64,000 bases of DNA from Spirochaetaceae bacterium (GCA_025358255.1 JANYKC010000027.1:1-64000), one strand, 5' to 3'; positions 50,473 to 58,587 are shown, counted from the first letter of the stretch. The notes: generated by a model from the letters alone, not told the origin. Numbers and translations are program-made.

Positions 50473-52243
50473 GGCCCTGCTCTCCCTTCTCCGCGGCGCG
50501 TTCCAGCTCCTGGAGGCGGGCGATCTCCGCGTAGAAGCCCTCCTCCTGCGCCAATAGCTCTTCGTGGCTGCCATGTTGGCTTACCTTTCCCTTCTCGAGC
50601 ACAAGGATGAGGTCGGCATGGCGGAGGGTGGAAACCCGATGGGAGATGATGATGTTCGTCCGGCCCCGCCGTTCCTCGATCAAGGCGGAAAGGATCCGGT
50701 CCTCGGTCTCGGCGTCCACAGCGGAGAGTGAATCGTCAAGGATGAGGACGGGCGGCCGTGACGCGAGGGCCCGCGCTATCGCGATGCGCTGCTTCTGCCC
50801 TCCGGAGAGGGTAAGTCCCTTCTCCCCGACGACCGTCTCGAACCCAGAGGGGAAATCAAGGACGTCCCGGTCCATGGCGGCGATTGCGGAGACCCGCCGG
50901 AAATCAGTCTCGGAGAGTCCAGGCATTCCATAGCGTATGTTGGCCGCGATCGTGTCGGAGAAAAGGAAGCTGTCCTGCGGCACGAAGCCGAACACGGCCC
51001 TGAGGACGGGAAGTGGATAGTCCCGGACATCATGGCCGCCCACGAGGACGCTTCCCGGAGGCGGATCGATGATGCGCGGCAGCAGGCGGATCAGGGTGGA
51101 CTTGCCGGAGCCTACCCGTCCCAGGATGCCCAGGGTCTTCCCCTCGGGCAGGAAAAGTGAAACGTCCCGCAGGGCGGGCGTTTCGGCCTTGCCATAGGCG
51201 AATGAGAGGGCGCGAAATTCGATGTCGCATGACGCGACAGCATTGTCGGCATGGTGGGCCGACGCCCCCGGGAGGGAAACGATGTCCGGCACCGCCTCAA
51301 GGATCTCGTTCACCCTCTTGAGGCTCGCGGCCCCACGCTGGAGCGTATTGACCGTGAAGCCCGCTCCAAGCATGGGCCAGACCAGCATCTGGAGATAGGC
51401 GAGCATGGCCACGATGTCGCCCGCGCTCATGCGGTTCCGGAGGACAGCGCCTCCACCCGCGGCGAGGAGGATCAGGGTCGTGAGCCCGGACAGGAAGGCT
51501 ATGAGCGGAAAGAAGAAACCGAAAACTTTCACGAGGCCCATGGAGGCATCCCGATAGAGGTCATTCGATCCGGAGAAATCCTGGGCGAATTTCTCCTCCT
51601 TCACGAAGGCCTTGACCACGCGGATCCCCGCCATGGTTTCCTGAGCGATCTCGGACATTCGCGAATAGATCGCCTGCACGCGCTCGAAGCGCTTCCCGAC
51701 CATCGAGCCAAAGAAGATGATGAGTATGGTGATGAGGGGAAGGGGGATTATCGTGAGAAGGGCCGTCCCCGGATTCTGGGCGATCATGATGGCGAGGATG
51801 GCAATTGCCATGAAGGTGCCGTCCACGAAGGAGACGAAACCCATGCCGGTCGCCTGCCGGATCGCTCCCATGTCGTTTGTCGCCCTCGCCATGATGTCAC
51901 CAGTCTTGTTGGCCTGGTAAAAGCCGCCGGAGAGCTCGAGCAGATGGTCGAAAAGCCGGTCGCGCATCTCGGTCTCGATGCGCCTGGATGAACCGTGGAT
52001 GAAAAAGCGCCAGAGGAACCTGCCACTCGAAATCAGCACGGCGATCCCGACCATCGCAATGCTGAGGAAGAGGATGGAGCGCAAATCGAAGGCACCGGCG
52101 GAGACAAGGTTGATGGCCTTCCGGATGATCTGTGGAATGAGAAGCTGGGCGGCATCGACCGTGACAAGGCAGAGTAGGCCCACCGCATACTTGATGCGGT
52201 ACTTCCTGAGGTAGGGAAGGATGGTCGCGTATTGTTTGAACAT
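50465..52243 (-). CDS. Heterodimeric ABC exporter, subunit with degenerate Walker B
   Basis: A 592-residue exporter half with six helices and an ATPase. Walker A is GRVGSGKSTLIRLLP and the signature LSGGQKQRIAIARAL is canonical, but Walker B reads PVLILDDSLSAVD: Asp replaces the catalytic Glu. Together with the partner's LSSGQ this gives one consensus and one degenerate ATP site, as in BmrCD-type heterodimers. There is no ribosome site; a promoter ends 9 nt before the ATG. First gene of the two-gene operon. Confidence 0.92.
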   Translation of the reverse strand: MFKQYATILPYLRKYRIKYAVGLLCLVTVDAAQLLIPQIIRKAINLVSAGAFDLRSILFLSIAMVGIAVLISSGRFLWRFFIHGSSRRIETEMRDRLFDHLLELSGGFYQANKTGDIMARATNDMGAIRQATGMGFVSFVDGTFMAIAILAIMIAQNPGTALLTIIPLPLITILIIFFGSMVGKRFERVQAIYSRMSEIAQETMAGIRVVKAFVKEEKFAQDFSGSNDLYRDASMGLVKVFGFFFPLIAFLSGLTTLILLAAGGGAVLRNRMSAGDIVAMLAYLQMLVWPMLGAGFTVNTLQRGAASLKRVNEILEAVPDIVSLPGASAHHADNAVASCDIEFRALSFAYGKAETPALRDVSLFLPEGKTLGILGRVGSGKSTLIRLLPRIIDPPPGSVLVGGHDVRDYPLPVLRAVFGFVPQDSFLFSDTIAANIRYGMPGLSETDFRRVSAIAAMDRDVLDFPSGFETVVGEKGLTLSGGQKQRIAIARALASRPPVLILDDSLSAVDAETEDRILSALIEERRGRTNIIISHRVSTLRHADLILVLEKGKVSQHGSHEELLAQEEGFYAEIARLQELERAAEKGEQGRG

Positions 52244-52252
52244 GCTTGGGCG

Positions 52253-52282
52253 AGTCTATCCCCCGGCGCGGGACGGATGCAA
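52253..52282 (-). promoter_or_regulatory. Promoter of the ABC exporter operon, candidate leaderless
   Basis: Minus strand: TTGCAT (52277-52282), 18-nt spacer, TAGACT (52253-52258), then nine nt and ATG at 52243. Confidence 0.5.
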
Positions 52283-52307
52283 GTGGATCCACTCCAGGAG
52301 CATGGCA

Positions 52308-52337
52308 TTGACCTGACGCTGGCCTCCCGAGCATACT
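52308..52337 (+). promoter_or_regulatory. Promoter of rnhA, candidate leaderless
   Basis: TTGACC (52308-52313), 18-nt spacer, CATACT (52332-52337), then nine nt and ATG at 52347. No Shine-Dalgarno sequence. It diverges from the exporter promoter. Confidence 0.5.
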
Positions 52338-52346
52338 CGCCCCCAT

Positions 52347-52790
52347 ATGGCGAACATTGAGATCTATACCGATGGCGGCTGTTCGGGGAATCCCGGTCCC
52401 GGGGGCTGGGCTTTTGTGTTGATGTCAGGCAACGAGGTGATCGAGCGTTCGGGCGGGGAAGCCAATACCACCAACAACAGGATGGAATTGACAGCGGTCA
52501 TAGAGGCGCTCTCGGAGGCGGAACGGCGTGCGCCCGGCGCTTCTGTCGAACTCAAGACGGACTCCCAGTACGTCAAGAACGGCATCACGGCTTGGATCAA
52601 GTCCTGGGAAAAAAATGGCTGGCTCACCTCGGACAAGAAACCCGTCAAGAACCGCGAGCTCTGGGAAGCCCTGGATGCGGTCAACTCGCGGGTGAATCCC
52701 GTCTTAGCCTGGGTCAAGGGGCACGCGGGTGTGGAGCACAACGAGCGCTGCGACGACCTCGTGCAGGTTGAGATCGCGAAATTCCGCTAA
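52347..52790 (+). CDS. rnhA: Ribonuclease HI
   Basis: A 147-residue enzyme that cuts RNA in RNA-DNA hybrids. All four acidic active-site residues are visible: Asp in IYTDGGCSGNPGPGGW, Glu in NRMELTAVIEAL, Asp in KTDSQYVKNG and Asp in HNERCDDL. The length is that of a bare RNase HI without a hybrid-binding domain. It is a single gene, diverging from the ABC exporter, and lacks a ribosome binding site. Confidence 0.96.
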   Translation: MANIEIYTDGGCSGNPGPGGWAFVLMSGNEVIERSGGEANTTNNRMELTAVIEALSEAERRAPGASVELKTDSQYVKNGITAWIKSWEKNGWLTSDKKPVKNRELWEALDAVNSRVNPVLAWVKGHAGVEHNERCDDLVQVEIAKFR

Positions 52791-52940
52791 ATCGCGGCAG
52801 TCCACGGAAGCAGGGGCGGCTCCATGGGGGGGCGGCTCCTTTTCATTTTAGGCGCTTGAACCCATATCAAAAGCCTTCAATACGGTGGCCGAACGGCGGG
52901 AAGATCGTATAAAGCCCCATTCTCGATCAGGCACATCAAA

Positions 52941-52978
52941 AAAATGGCCGCCCGGAAAAACGTTCCCGGGCGGCTTTT
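52941..52978 (-). terminator. Terminator of the outer-membrane protein gene
   Basis: GCCGCCCGG / CCGGGCGGC stem-loop (52947-52974). On the minus strand it is followed by CATTTTTTT; on the plus strand by TTTTCT, so it may also stop rnhA transcripts. Confidence 0.85.
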
Positions 52979-52997
52979 CTCATGAGGACAAAGCGCC

Positions 52998-54140
52998 CTA
53001 GAAATGCAGGAGGAACTGGATGTTCCAGAAGAAAGCCTCGGTGGAGGTATAGGTTGTGTAGATGGAGGACCCGTCGGGCAGCTTGAGGCCGGCGAAAGCG
53101 CCGAGGTTCACGAAATCGAAGACATTGAAGTTGAGGCCGGCGCCGGTCGACATGATGGCGCCGCTTGCGTCCTTGTTCGCGCCTGAGTCGTTGGCAAAGC
53201 CCGAGTAATAGCCCGCATCGAAAAACCCGTAGAGCATGGAGACAAGCCAGGCCTGGTGGAAAAGCGCCGGCAGGATGGCCCGGACTTCGCCATTGGCCAC
53301 GAGCTTGAGTGAGGAATCGAAGCTGTTCGAGGGATACCCGCGTACGCAATCGCCAAGGCTGCCGCGCAGGTCGCGGCCACCGAAGCTCTGCATGACCCAG
53401 ATAGGCACGTGGCCCCCACTGGCATAGTCCGCGCTCGCGAAGCCGGCGAGATAGAGGGAAAAGGCATTGAGCTTTTCGTCCGATGCTTGCCCCGTGGACA
53501 CGAGGGGAAGATATCCCTTGGCCTTGAGCGTAAAGCGCAGGAAATCGGATTCACGGGCCGCTTCATTCAGGGCATCTGGACCGTATTCCCCCGAAAGCTC
53601 TGCGAAGACGCCCGAGTATACCCGGCGCGAATCCCTGGCCGTGTTGTCGTATGCCAGTCCGGCAAGGAAGGAATTGCCAAAGATGCCCTCCATGTCCGTG
53701 AAGGCAAGGGCGGAAAGGCTGGTGTCATAAAAGTCATAGCGGCCGCGATAGAAGGCGAATGCCTCGACCAGGTTTCCTTTTTCCTTCTGAGCAAGGCCCA
53801 GCGTCGCGCCGAGGGCCCACTGGAAATTGGGCGACTGGTAGCGATACGCACCGTCAAAGGCGCCGGGTTCGGTCCGGACATCGCCGGTGACTGGATCGCG
53901 GAGGATGCGGCCATCCTCGTAGCCGCCACGGAGGCGGGCAACCGCAGTGAGGGGGGAGTTGCCCAGCGCCCCGATAGGAAGGCCGAACTGCAGGTCGGCG
54001 CCGGTCGGCACCGGCAATCCCGTCACTCCCGGGATCGCCCAGTCCAGGGCGATTCCCTTGAAATCGAACTGAAGCCCTTCCGCGGACAGGGCTCCAAGGA
54101 AAAGGGCAATAAGGGCTGTACATGCGATGCTGCGTTTCAT
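52998..54140 (-). CDS. Probable outer-membrane beta-barrel protein
   Basis: A 380-residue protein with a signal peptide (about 1-20, ending LSAEG) and alternating amphipathic strands, and it ends in Phe (FFWNIQFLLHF), the usual sign for outer-membrane barrels. Many Tyr/Phe/Gly strands such as GVFAELSGEYG, LYLAGFASADY and GLNFNVFDFVNLGAF support this. No named family is recognised. AGGAGG precedes the ATG; a hairpin lies just upstream of it. A good promoter and terminator make it a single-gene unit. Confidence 0.75.
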   Translation of the reverse strand: MKRSIACTALIALFLGALSAEGLQFDFKGIALDWAIPGVTGLPVPTGADLQFGLPIGALGNSPLTAVARLRGGYEDGRILRDPVTGDVRTEPGAFDGAYRYQSPNFQWALGATLGLAQKEKGNLVEAFAFYRGRYDFYDTSLSALAFTDMEGIFGNSFLAGLAYDNTARDSRRVYSGVFAELSGEYGPDALNEAARESDFLRFTLKAKGYLPLVSTGQASDEKLNAFSLYLAGFASADYASGGHVPIWVMQSFGGRDLRGSLGDCVRGYPSNSFDSSLKLVANGEVRAILPALFHQAWLVSMLYGFFDAGYYSGFANDSGANKDASGAIMSTGAGLNFNVFDFVNLGAFAGLKLPDGSSIYTTYTSTEAFFWNIQFLLHF

Positions 54141-54149
54141 GCTGGCCTC

Positions 54150-54165
54150 CTGACGGAAGCGTCAG
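54150..54165 (-). promoter_or_regulatory. Leader hairpin next to the ribosome site of the outer-membrane gene
   Basis: CTGACG-CTTC-CGTCAG forms a 6-bp stem with a tetraloop. It begins within the -10 box and ends just before AGGAGG. The very 5' end of the message would fold close to the ribosome site, which could affect stability or translation. Confidence 0.4.
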
Positions 54166-54193
54166 TATAGACCGTCACGCTCATCGATCGCAA
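54164..54193 (-). promoter_or_regulatory. Promoter of the outer-membrane protein gene
   Basis: Minus strand: TTGCGA (54188-54193), 18-nt spacer, TATACT (54164-54169). The leader is about 18-20 nt with AGGAGG. Confidence 0.65.
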
Positions 54194-54402
54194 GCAAAAA
54201 GGTGGACATGGATGCAGGACGACTGCCATCCGACGTGAAGGTGCTTTCAATTAAGCGAAGTTTACCCCAGGCGAGCGGGGCTGATTCCACCCTTCGCCCG
54301 GGTCTTCCTTGAAGTCGCAGCCGGTCTGGCCTGTGCGTGGGCAGTCGCGCCATTCAAGGCTCCGCCACAGTCTCCGGTGATTCCGCATGGCCGAAGCGCC
54401 GC
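54194..54402. other. Intergenic stretch, nothing recognised
   Basis: About 210 nt between the outer-membrane gene promoter and the tRNA-Arg terminator. I see no convincing reading frame, RNA gene or repeat in it. Confidence 0.5.
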
Positions 54403-54439
54403 AGCAAAATAAAAGTTGCGCAGGCCTTGCCTGCGCAAC
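54403..54439 (-). terminator. Terminator of tRNA-Arg
   Basis: Minus strand: GTTGCGCAGGC-AAG-GCCTGCGCAAC, a perfect 11-bp stem (54415-54439), followed by TTTTATTTTGC. It begins 6 nt past the tRNA. Confidence 0.92.
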
Positions 54440-54444
54440 CGAAG

Positions 54445-54518
54445 TGGGACCAGCCCGGCTCGAACGGGCGACCTGCTGCTTAGAAGGCAGCTGCTCTATC
54501 CGGTTGAGCTATGATCCC
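54445..54518 (-). tRNA. tRNA-Arg (anticodon TCT)
   Basis: A complete 74-nt cloverleaf on the minus strand: acceptor GGGATCA/TGGTCCC (one G-T pair), D-arm GCTC/GAGC, anticodon stem GCTGC/GCAGC with loop CTTCTAA (anticodon TCT, reading AGA), and T-arm GCCCG-TTCGAGC-CGGGC. The discriminator is A and CCA is not encoded. A perfect terminator follows. Confidence 0.95.
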
Positions 54519-54519
54519 C

Positions 54520-54560
54520 CGTGAACGAAGCGCTCAAGTCGCTTAAGCGCTCCGTTCACG
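54520..54560. repeat. 19-bp near-perfect inverted repeat upstream of tRNA-Arg
   Basis: Arms 54520-54538 and 54542-54560 match at 17 of 19 positions around a TCG loop. It abuts the 5' end of tRNA-Arg (54518). It could be a hairpin in the precursor or an operator. Confidence 0.75.
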
Positions 54561-54587
54561 CGCAATTCCGCTTTTTAAGGAATTGCG
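54561..54587. repeat. 9-bp inverted repeat
   Basis: CGCAATTCC (54561-54569) and GGAATTGCG (54579-54587) surround a 9-nt AT-rich loop. It directly adjoins the larger repeat at 54520-54560. Confidence 0.7.
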
Positions 54588-54684
54588 AACATGGCATCTC
54601 GAAAGCTCCTGCGGCGCATCGACCGGGCGACGCATTCGCCGTCATGCGGCCTTTTCGCCCCGGCTCCTGCCCTCTAGCGGAGCG

Positions 54685-54716
54685 CAGGCCTTGCGCCGCT
54701 CAGGCCTTGCGCCGCG
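54685..54716. repeat. 16-bp tandem duplication
   Basis: CAGGCCTTGCGCCGCT (54685-54700) is followed at once by CAGGCCTTGCGCCGCG (54701-54716). The core GCGCAGGCCTTGC also occurs in the tRNA-Arg terminator (about 54418-54430), so the element is present three times within 300 nt. Confidence 0.8.
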
Positions 54717-54759
54717 CACATTGATCCCTGCGGCTCGCGGCAGGCAAAACGCAGGCAAA

Positions 54760-54832
54760 TCGGGACGGGGGGATTCGAACCCCCGATCTCCTGGTCCCAA
54801 ACCAGGTGCCTTAGCCTCTAGGCTACGTCCCG
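54760..54832 (-). tRNA. tRNA-Pro (anticodon TGG)
   Basis: A complete 73-nt cloverleaf on the minus strand: acceptor CGGGACG/CGTCCCG, D-arm GCCT/AGGC, anticodon stem CCTGG/CCAGG with loop TTTGGGA (anticodon TGG), and T-arm GGGGG-TTCGAAT-CCCCC. The discriminator is A and CCA is not encoded. It lies 241 nt upstream of tRNA-Arg on the same strand. Confidence 0.95.
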
Positions 54833-54908
54833 GAGCGCATAAATTAGTCCGCGAGCGGCATATATGTCAATAAGCAGGGGGAGTGCCTTTTGTGGAGGGA
54901 TTTTCTCC

Positions 54909-54937
54909 TTGACAGCGATAAATTCGGGTCTTAACAT
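54909..54937 (+). promoter_or_regulatory. Promoter of the EF-G gene
   Basis: A perfect TTGACA (54909-54914), 17-nt spacer and TAACAT (54932-54937). The leader is about 57 nt and contains AAGGAG before ATG 55001. Confidence 0.65.
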
Positions 54938-55000
54938 AGCAAGGCCTTTTTATTCACATTCAGGTGACAGTCATCGCTGAGCACCCTCCAAGGAGCAATT

Positions 55001-57097
55001 ATGGCGTATTCGACCGACCTCATCCGGAACGTGGCCATAGCCGGTCACGGCGGCACGGGCAAGACATCCTTGCTCGAGCACGTCCTTTTCCAGGGTGGAG
55101 CGATCGGGAAGCCCGAGACGATAGAGTCCGGCAAGACCGTGAGTGATTCTGGTGAAGACGAGATCGCCCGCAAGATCTCCGTCCATGCCTCCCTCTCCCA
55201 TGTGACGATGAAGGACGTGAAGATCAATTTCATCGACACGCCGGGCTCCTCCGATTTTGTCGGTGAAGTGATCCTTGCCTTCCGTGCCTGTGAATCCGCC
55301 CTCCTCCTCGTGGACGGAAGGTCGGGAGTGCAGATGGAGACCATCAAGCTCTGGAGGAACCTCGATTCGCGCAAGCAGCCCAGGGCGATCTTCGTTTCCC
55401 GCCTTGACGAGGAAAGGGCCTCATATGCGAGATCCCTAGAGGACCTGCATGACAGGTTCAAGGTGACACCCGTCGCGATCACCATCCCGATCGGTGAAGG
55501 CGCAGGCATCAAGGGCGTCGTGGACATCCTGAACCAGGTCGCCTATGCGGCCCCCGCCACCCACGACCAGAAGGAAGTCCCCGGTCCCGTCCCCGCTGAA
55601 ATGCAGGCGCTGGTGGCTGAATACCGCGCCAAGCTCTACGAAGCCGCGGCCGAAGGCGATGACGAGCTCATGGAGAAATACCTGAGCGAAGGGGAACTCA
55701 CCCAAGAGGAGACCCTCAGGGGTTTGCGCGAATCCATGGCCGCCGACACCTGCTTTCCGGCGTTCGCGGGAGCGGGAGCGAAGAACATCGGCACCGAAGC
55801 CCTCCTGGAATTCATCATCGCATCTGCTCCCTCCCCCCTGCTGGCCCACAAGGAGACGACGGTCGATCATGACCAGAACGAGGTCGAGGTTCCGATTGAT
55901 CCGGCAAAGCCGGCAAGCGCCCTTGTCGTGAAGACTCAGATCGACCAGTTCTCGGGCCGCCTTTCCTACGTGAAAGTCGTGACGGGAACCCTTTCTCCCG
56001 ATCTTGAGATCATGAATCTCCGTGACGGGCACAGGGAGAAATTCGCCAAGCTCTATACCGCCCAGGGGAAGAAACTCGAGGAAGCCGGAAGCCTCGCTGC
56101 CGGAGACATCGGCATCATCGCCAAATCCGCCTCGCTCAAGACCAATGACACCCTTGCGGCCGGCGACAAGGCGCTTCCCTACAAGCGCCTTACGCTCCCC
56201 ACCCCCGTCCATACCCTCGCGATCACCGCGACCAACAAGAAGGAAGAGGACAAGCTCAACGAGAGCCTCCTCAAGGCAGCCGAGGAGGATCTCACCTTCC
56301 AGGTGCATTTCAACGTGGAGACGAAGGAGACTGTCATCGCCGGCATGGGCGAGCTCCAGATCAACATGATCCTCGACAAGATCAAGAACATGTCGAGGAT
56401 TGTCGCCGAGACCAGGGTTCCGCGCGTCGCCTACCGGGAGACGATCACGAAGAAGGCGACCGCGGAATACACCCACAAGAAGCAGACCGGGGGTCACGGG
56501 CAATACGCCCGCGTCGTCTTCGACCTCGAACCCCTCGAGAGGGGAACCGGCTATCAGTTCGAAAACAAGCTTTTCGGCCAGTCCGTCTCCAAGGGTTTCA
56601 TCCCGGGCATCGAGAAGGGCATCCACCAGGCGATGGAAATGGGCGTTGTGGCCGGCTACCCTGTGGTCGACGTGAAAACCGCGATCACCGACGGGAAGGA
56701 GCATCCGGTAGACTCCTCCGAAATGGCCTTCAAGCTGGCCTCGCGGGGAGCCTTCCGCGAAGCCAGCCGGAACGCCGGGGCGGTGCTCCTCGAGCCCATC
56801 ATGAACCTAAGGGTCTATGTCGAGGAAAAAAGCCTTGGCGACGTCATGTCCGACCTTTCAAGCCGCCGCGGCCGAATCTCGGGACAGAATCCCTTGGGGG
56901 GCGGCATCGTCGAGATAGATGCGCAGGTCCCGCAAGCGGAACTCCTTCGCTATGCGATCGACCTCCGCTCCATGACAAGCGGCACGGGGTCCTTCGCGGT
57001 CGACTTCGACCACTACTCGCCGATCACGGGCAAGATCGCAGAGGATGTCACCAAGGCCGCCTCCGCCTTCAGGACGCACGAAGAAGAGGAAGAATAG
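55001..57097 (+). CDS. Elongation factor G, EF-G2-type
   Basis: A 698-residue five-domain translational GTPase. G1 is AGHGGTGKTSLL rather than the AHxDxGKTT of classical EF-G, G3 is DTPG, and the G4 position reads VSRLDEE instead of NKxD. This is the pattern of the EF-G2/FusA2 subgroup (for example Thermus EF-G-2, from memory). Domains III-V are present, with the HKKQTGGHGQYARV block of domain IV. A second, canonical EF-G is expected elsewhere in the genome. The gene has a good promoter and terminator and stands alone. Confidence 0.92.
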   Translation: MAYSTDLIRNVAIAGHGGTGKTSLLEHVLFQGGAIGKPETIESGKTVSDSGEDEIARKISVHASLSHVTMKDVKINFIDTPGSSDFVGEVILAFRACESALLLVDGRSGVQMETIKLWRNLDSRKQPRAIFVSRLDEERASYARSLEDLHDRFKVTPVAITIPIGEGAGIKGVVDILNQVAYAAPATHDQKEVPGPVPAEMQALVAEYRAKLYEAAAEGDDELMEKYLSEGELTQEETLRGLRESMAADTCFPAFAGAGAKNIGTEALLEFIIASAPSPLLAHKETTVDHDQNEVEVPIDPAKPASALVVKTQIDQFSGRLSYVKVVTGTLSPDLEIMNLRDGHREKFAKLYTAQGKKLEEAGSLAAGDIGIIAKSASLKTNDTLAAGDKALPYKRLTLPTPVHTLAITATNKKEEDKLNESLLKAAEEDLTFQVHFNVETKETVIAGMGELQINMILDKIKNMSRIVAETRVPRVAYRETITKKATAEYTHKKQTGGHGQYARVVFDLEPLERGTGYQFENKLFGQSVSKGFIPGIEKGIHQAMEMGVVAGYPVVDVKTAITDGKEHPVDSSEMAFKLASRGAFREASRNAGAVLLEPIMNLRVYVEEKSLGDVMSDLSSRRGRISGQNPLGGGIVEIDAQVPQAELLRYAIDLRSMTSGTGSFAVDFDHYSPITGKIAEDVTKAASAFRTHEEEEE

Positions 57098-57113
57098 GCC
57101 CAATTAGGATATA

Positions 57114-57155
57114 AAAGCCCCCGTGCGCCATCCTGGCGGACGGGGGCTTTCCTTT
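57114..57155 (+). terminator. Terminator of the EF-G gene
   Basis: AAAGCCCCCGT / ACGGGGGCTTT stem (57114-57124, 57140-57150) with a secondary GCC/GGC hairpin inside the loop, followed by CCTTTTG. It lies 17 nt past the stop. Confidence 0.85.
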
Positions 57156-57175
57156 TGACGCCGGCGAAGGGGACC

Positions 57176-57204
57176 TTGCCATTTCAGCCGGTTTTTTGTA
57201 CCTT
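57176..57204 (+). promoter_or_regulatory. Promoter of the lipase gene, candidate leaderless
   Basis: TTGCCA (57176-57181), 17-nt spacer, TACCTT (57199-57204), then TCGGGC and ATG 57211. No ribosome binding site. Confidence 0.5.
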
Positions 57205-57210
57205 TCGGGC

Positions 57211-58587
57211 ATGAGCAAAAGCGCGACGGCATTATGCTTCCTTTTGGCCTCCTTGGCCCTCGCCTCCTGCGCCAGCTCAAGGCCTGCCGCTTCGCCAGAC
57301 CTGCCGCCCGATGCGATCGCTCGGTCGAGCGACGCCGTCATGGCCGGAAGCCTCCTTGAGTGGAGACCGGGAAAGCCCACTTTGCCTGCGGAAAGCCGCC
57401 GCCTCCTTGCGCTTTTTTCGCCTTCCCTCCTCAAGACCCAATTCGGGCAGGAAGTCCTGGATGCGGTTGGCTATCCTGCCTGGCGCAAGGAAAGGAGCCC
57501 GGGGCTTGTCGGAACCCAAACCATCGTGGTGGGTTTCGCGGCCCGCCAGATAGCTGGCGGCCTCGACCGGCAGTCAGGGAGCATATTCCTTCCGAGCGAT
57601 TGGCAGGAAAGCGACAAACCTCTTAGTTGGGTCCTTTTCTTCAAGGGAACGGAGCTCCTGCGCGATGAGACACCGTCCAACGGCAAGGGCCTTGAGTTGC
57701 CCATCATCAGGCTCCTCGCCTCCCTTGGATACGCGGTCTTCGCGCCGGATTACGTGGGGATGGCCGCTTCCATGGGCATCCAGGAATATTGCGTTCCGGA
57801 TTCGCTGGCCAATTCCGGGAGCGATGGCCTTGCGGCGGCGAGAGCTTGGCTGTCGAAGGCGCGGCGGGGAGGGAAGGATCCACTCAAGGAGAGCGGCCGC
57901 CTTTACATCGTCGGCTATTCCGAAGGCGGGCTTTCGGCCATGGCCGCGGTCCAAAGCATTGCGTCGAAAAGGCTCATGGCGCCGGGGTTGGAGCTTGCCG
58001 CGGCTTGGCCGATGGCGGCCCCCCTCAACCTCATGTCCGCTGTCCCGTTCCTGACAGAGGAACCGGCCATCCTCCGCCGACCCGACTACCAGGTCTACAT
58101 AGCGATGGGCTGGGCGAGGGCCTATCCCGGCATCGTCAACCTCTCCGACATCCTCCTGCCGCGAACCATTTCCGAAATCGTCCCCCTCTTTGACGGGAAG
58201 CACTCGGGCGACTCGATATGCGTCTCCATCGCAAGGACAGTCGGAAAGCAAATAGGCAAGGTCACGGACAAAGACCTCTTCACCGCCTCCTTCCTCCAAG
58301 GCCTGCGTGCCGATCCCTTGTCGCTGCCGTACTTCCTTGCCCAGGACAAGGCCCGGCTCGATCGCTTCATTCCCCCAGCCGGTCTCCACCTCGTGCTCAT
58401 GGCCTCTGAGACCGATGAGATCGTGCGCTTTTCGAACAGCGAGGATGAGTACCTCTTTGTCAAGAGAATGGCCCCGTCGTCAAGCATCGAACTTGTGCGG
58501 CTTTCCGCACGGGATCATGGGCGCGGTGCCGTTGAGGGAATGCTGTACGCCATAGTCGACATGGATAGAAGGGAAAGGGCCAGGTAG
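57211..58587 (+). CDS. Lipoprotein of the secretory lipase (alpha/beta hydrolase) family
   Basis: A 458-residue exported protein with a lipoprotein signal (LALASC, Cys at about residue 19) and an alpha/beta-hydrolase core. The nucleophile elbow is IVGYSEGGLSAM (GxSxG, about residue 236), and a late ARDHGRGAV could carry the catalytic His. The order PDYVGMAAS, nucleophile, long cap region, C-terminal His matches secretory lipase (LIP) family enzymes. It would be membrane-anchored and act on esters outside the cytoplasm. The start is ATG 57211, at the signal peptide. Confidence 0.82.
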   Translation: MSKSATALCFLLASLALASCASSRPAASPDLPPDAIARSSDAVMAGSLLEWRPGKPTLPAESRRLLALFSPSLLKTQFGQEVLDAVGYPAWRKERSPGLVGTQTIVVGFAARQIAGGLDRQSGSIFLPSDWQESDKPLSWVLFFKGTELLRDETPSNGKGLELPIIRLLASLGYAVFAPDYVGMAASMGIQEYCVPDSLANSGSDGLAAARAWLSKARRGGKDPLKESGRLYIVGYSEGGLSAMAAVQSIASKRLMAPGLELAAAWPMAAPLNLMSAVPFLTEEPAILRRPDYQVYIAMGWARAYPGIVNLSDILLPRTISEIVPLFDGKHSGDSICVSIARTVGKQIGKVTDKDLFTASFLQGLRADPLSLPYFLAQDKARLDRFIPPAGLHLVLMASETDEIVRFSNSEDEYLFVKRMAPSSSIELVRLSARDHGRGAVEGMLYAIVDMDRRERAR

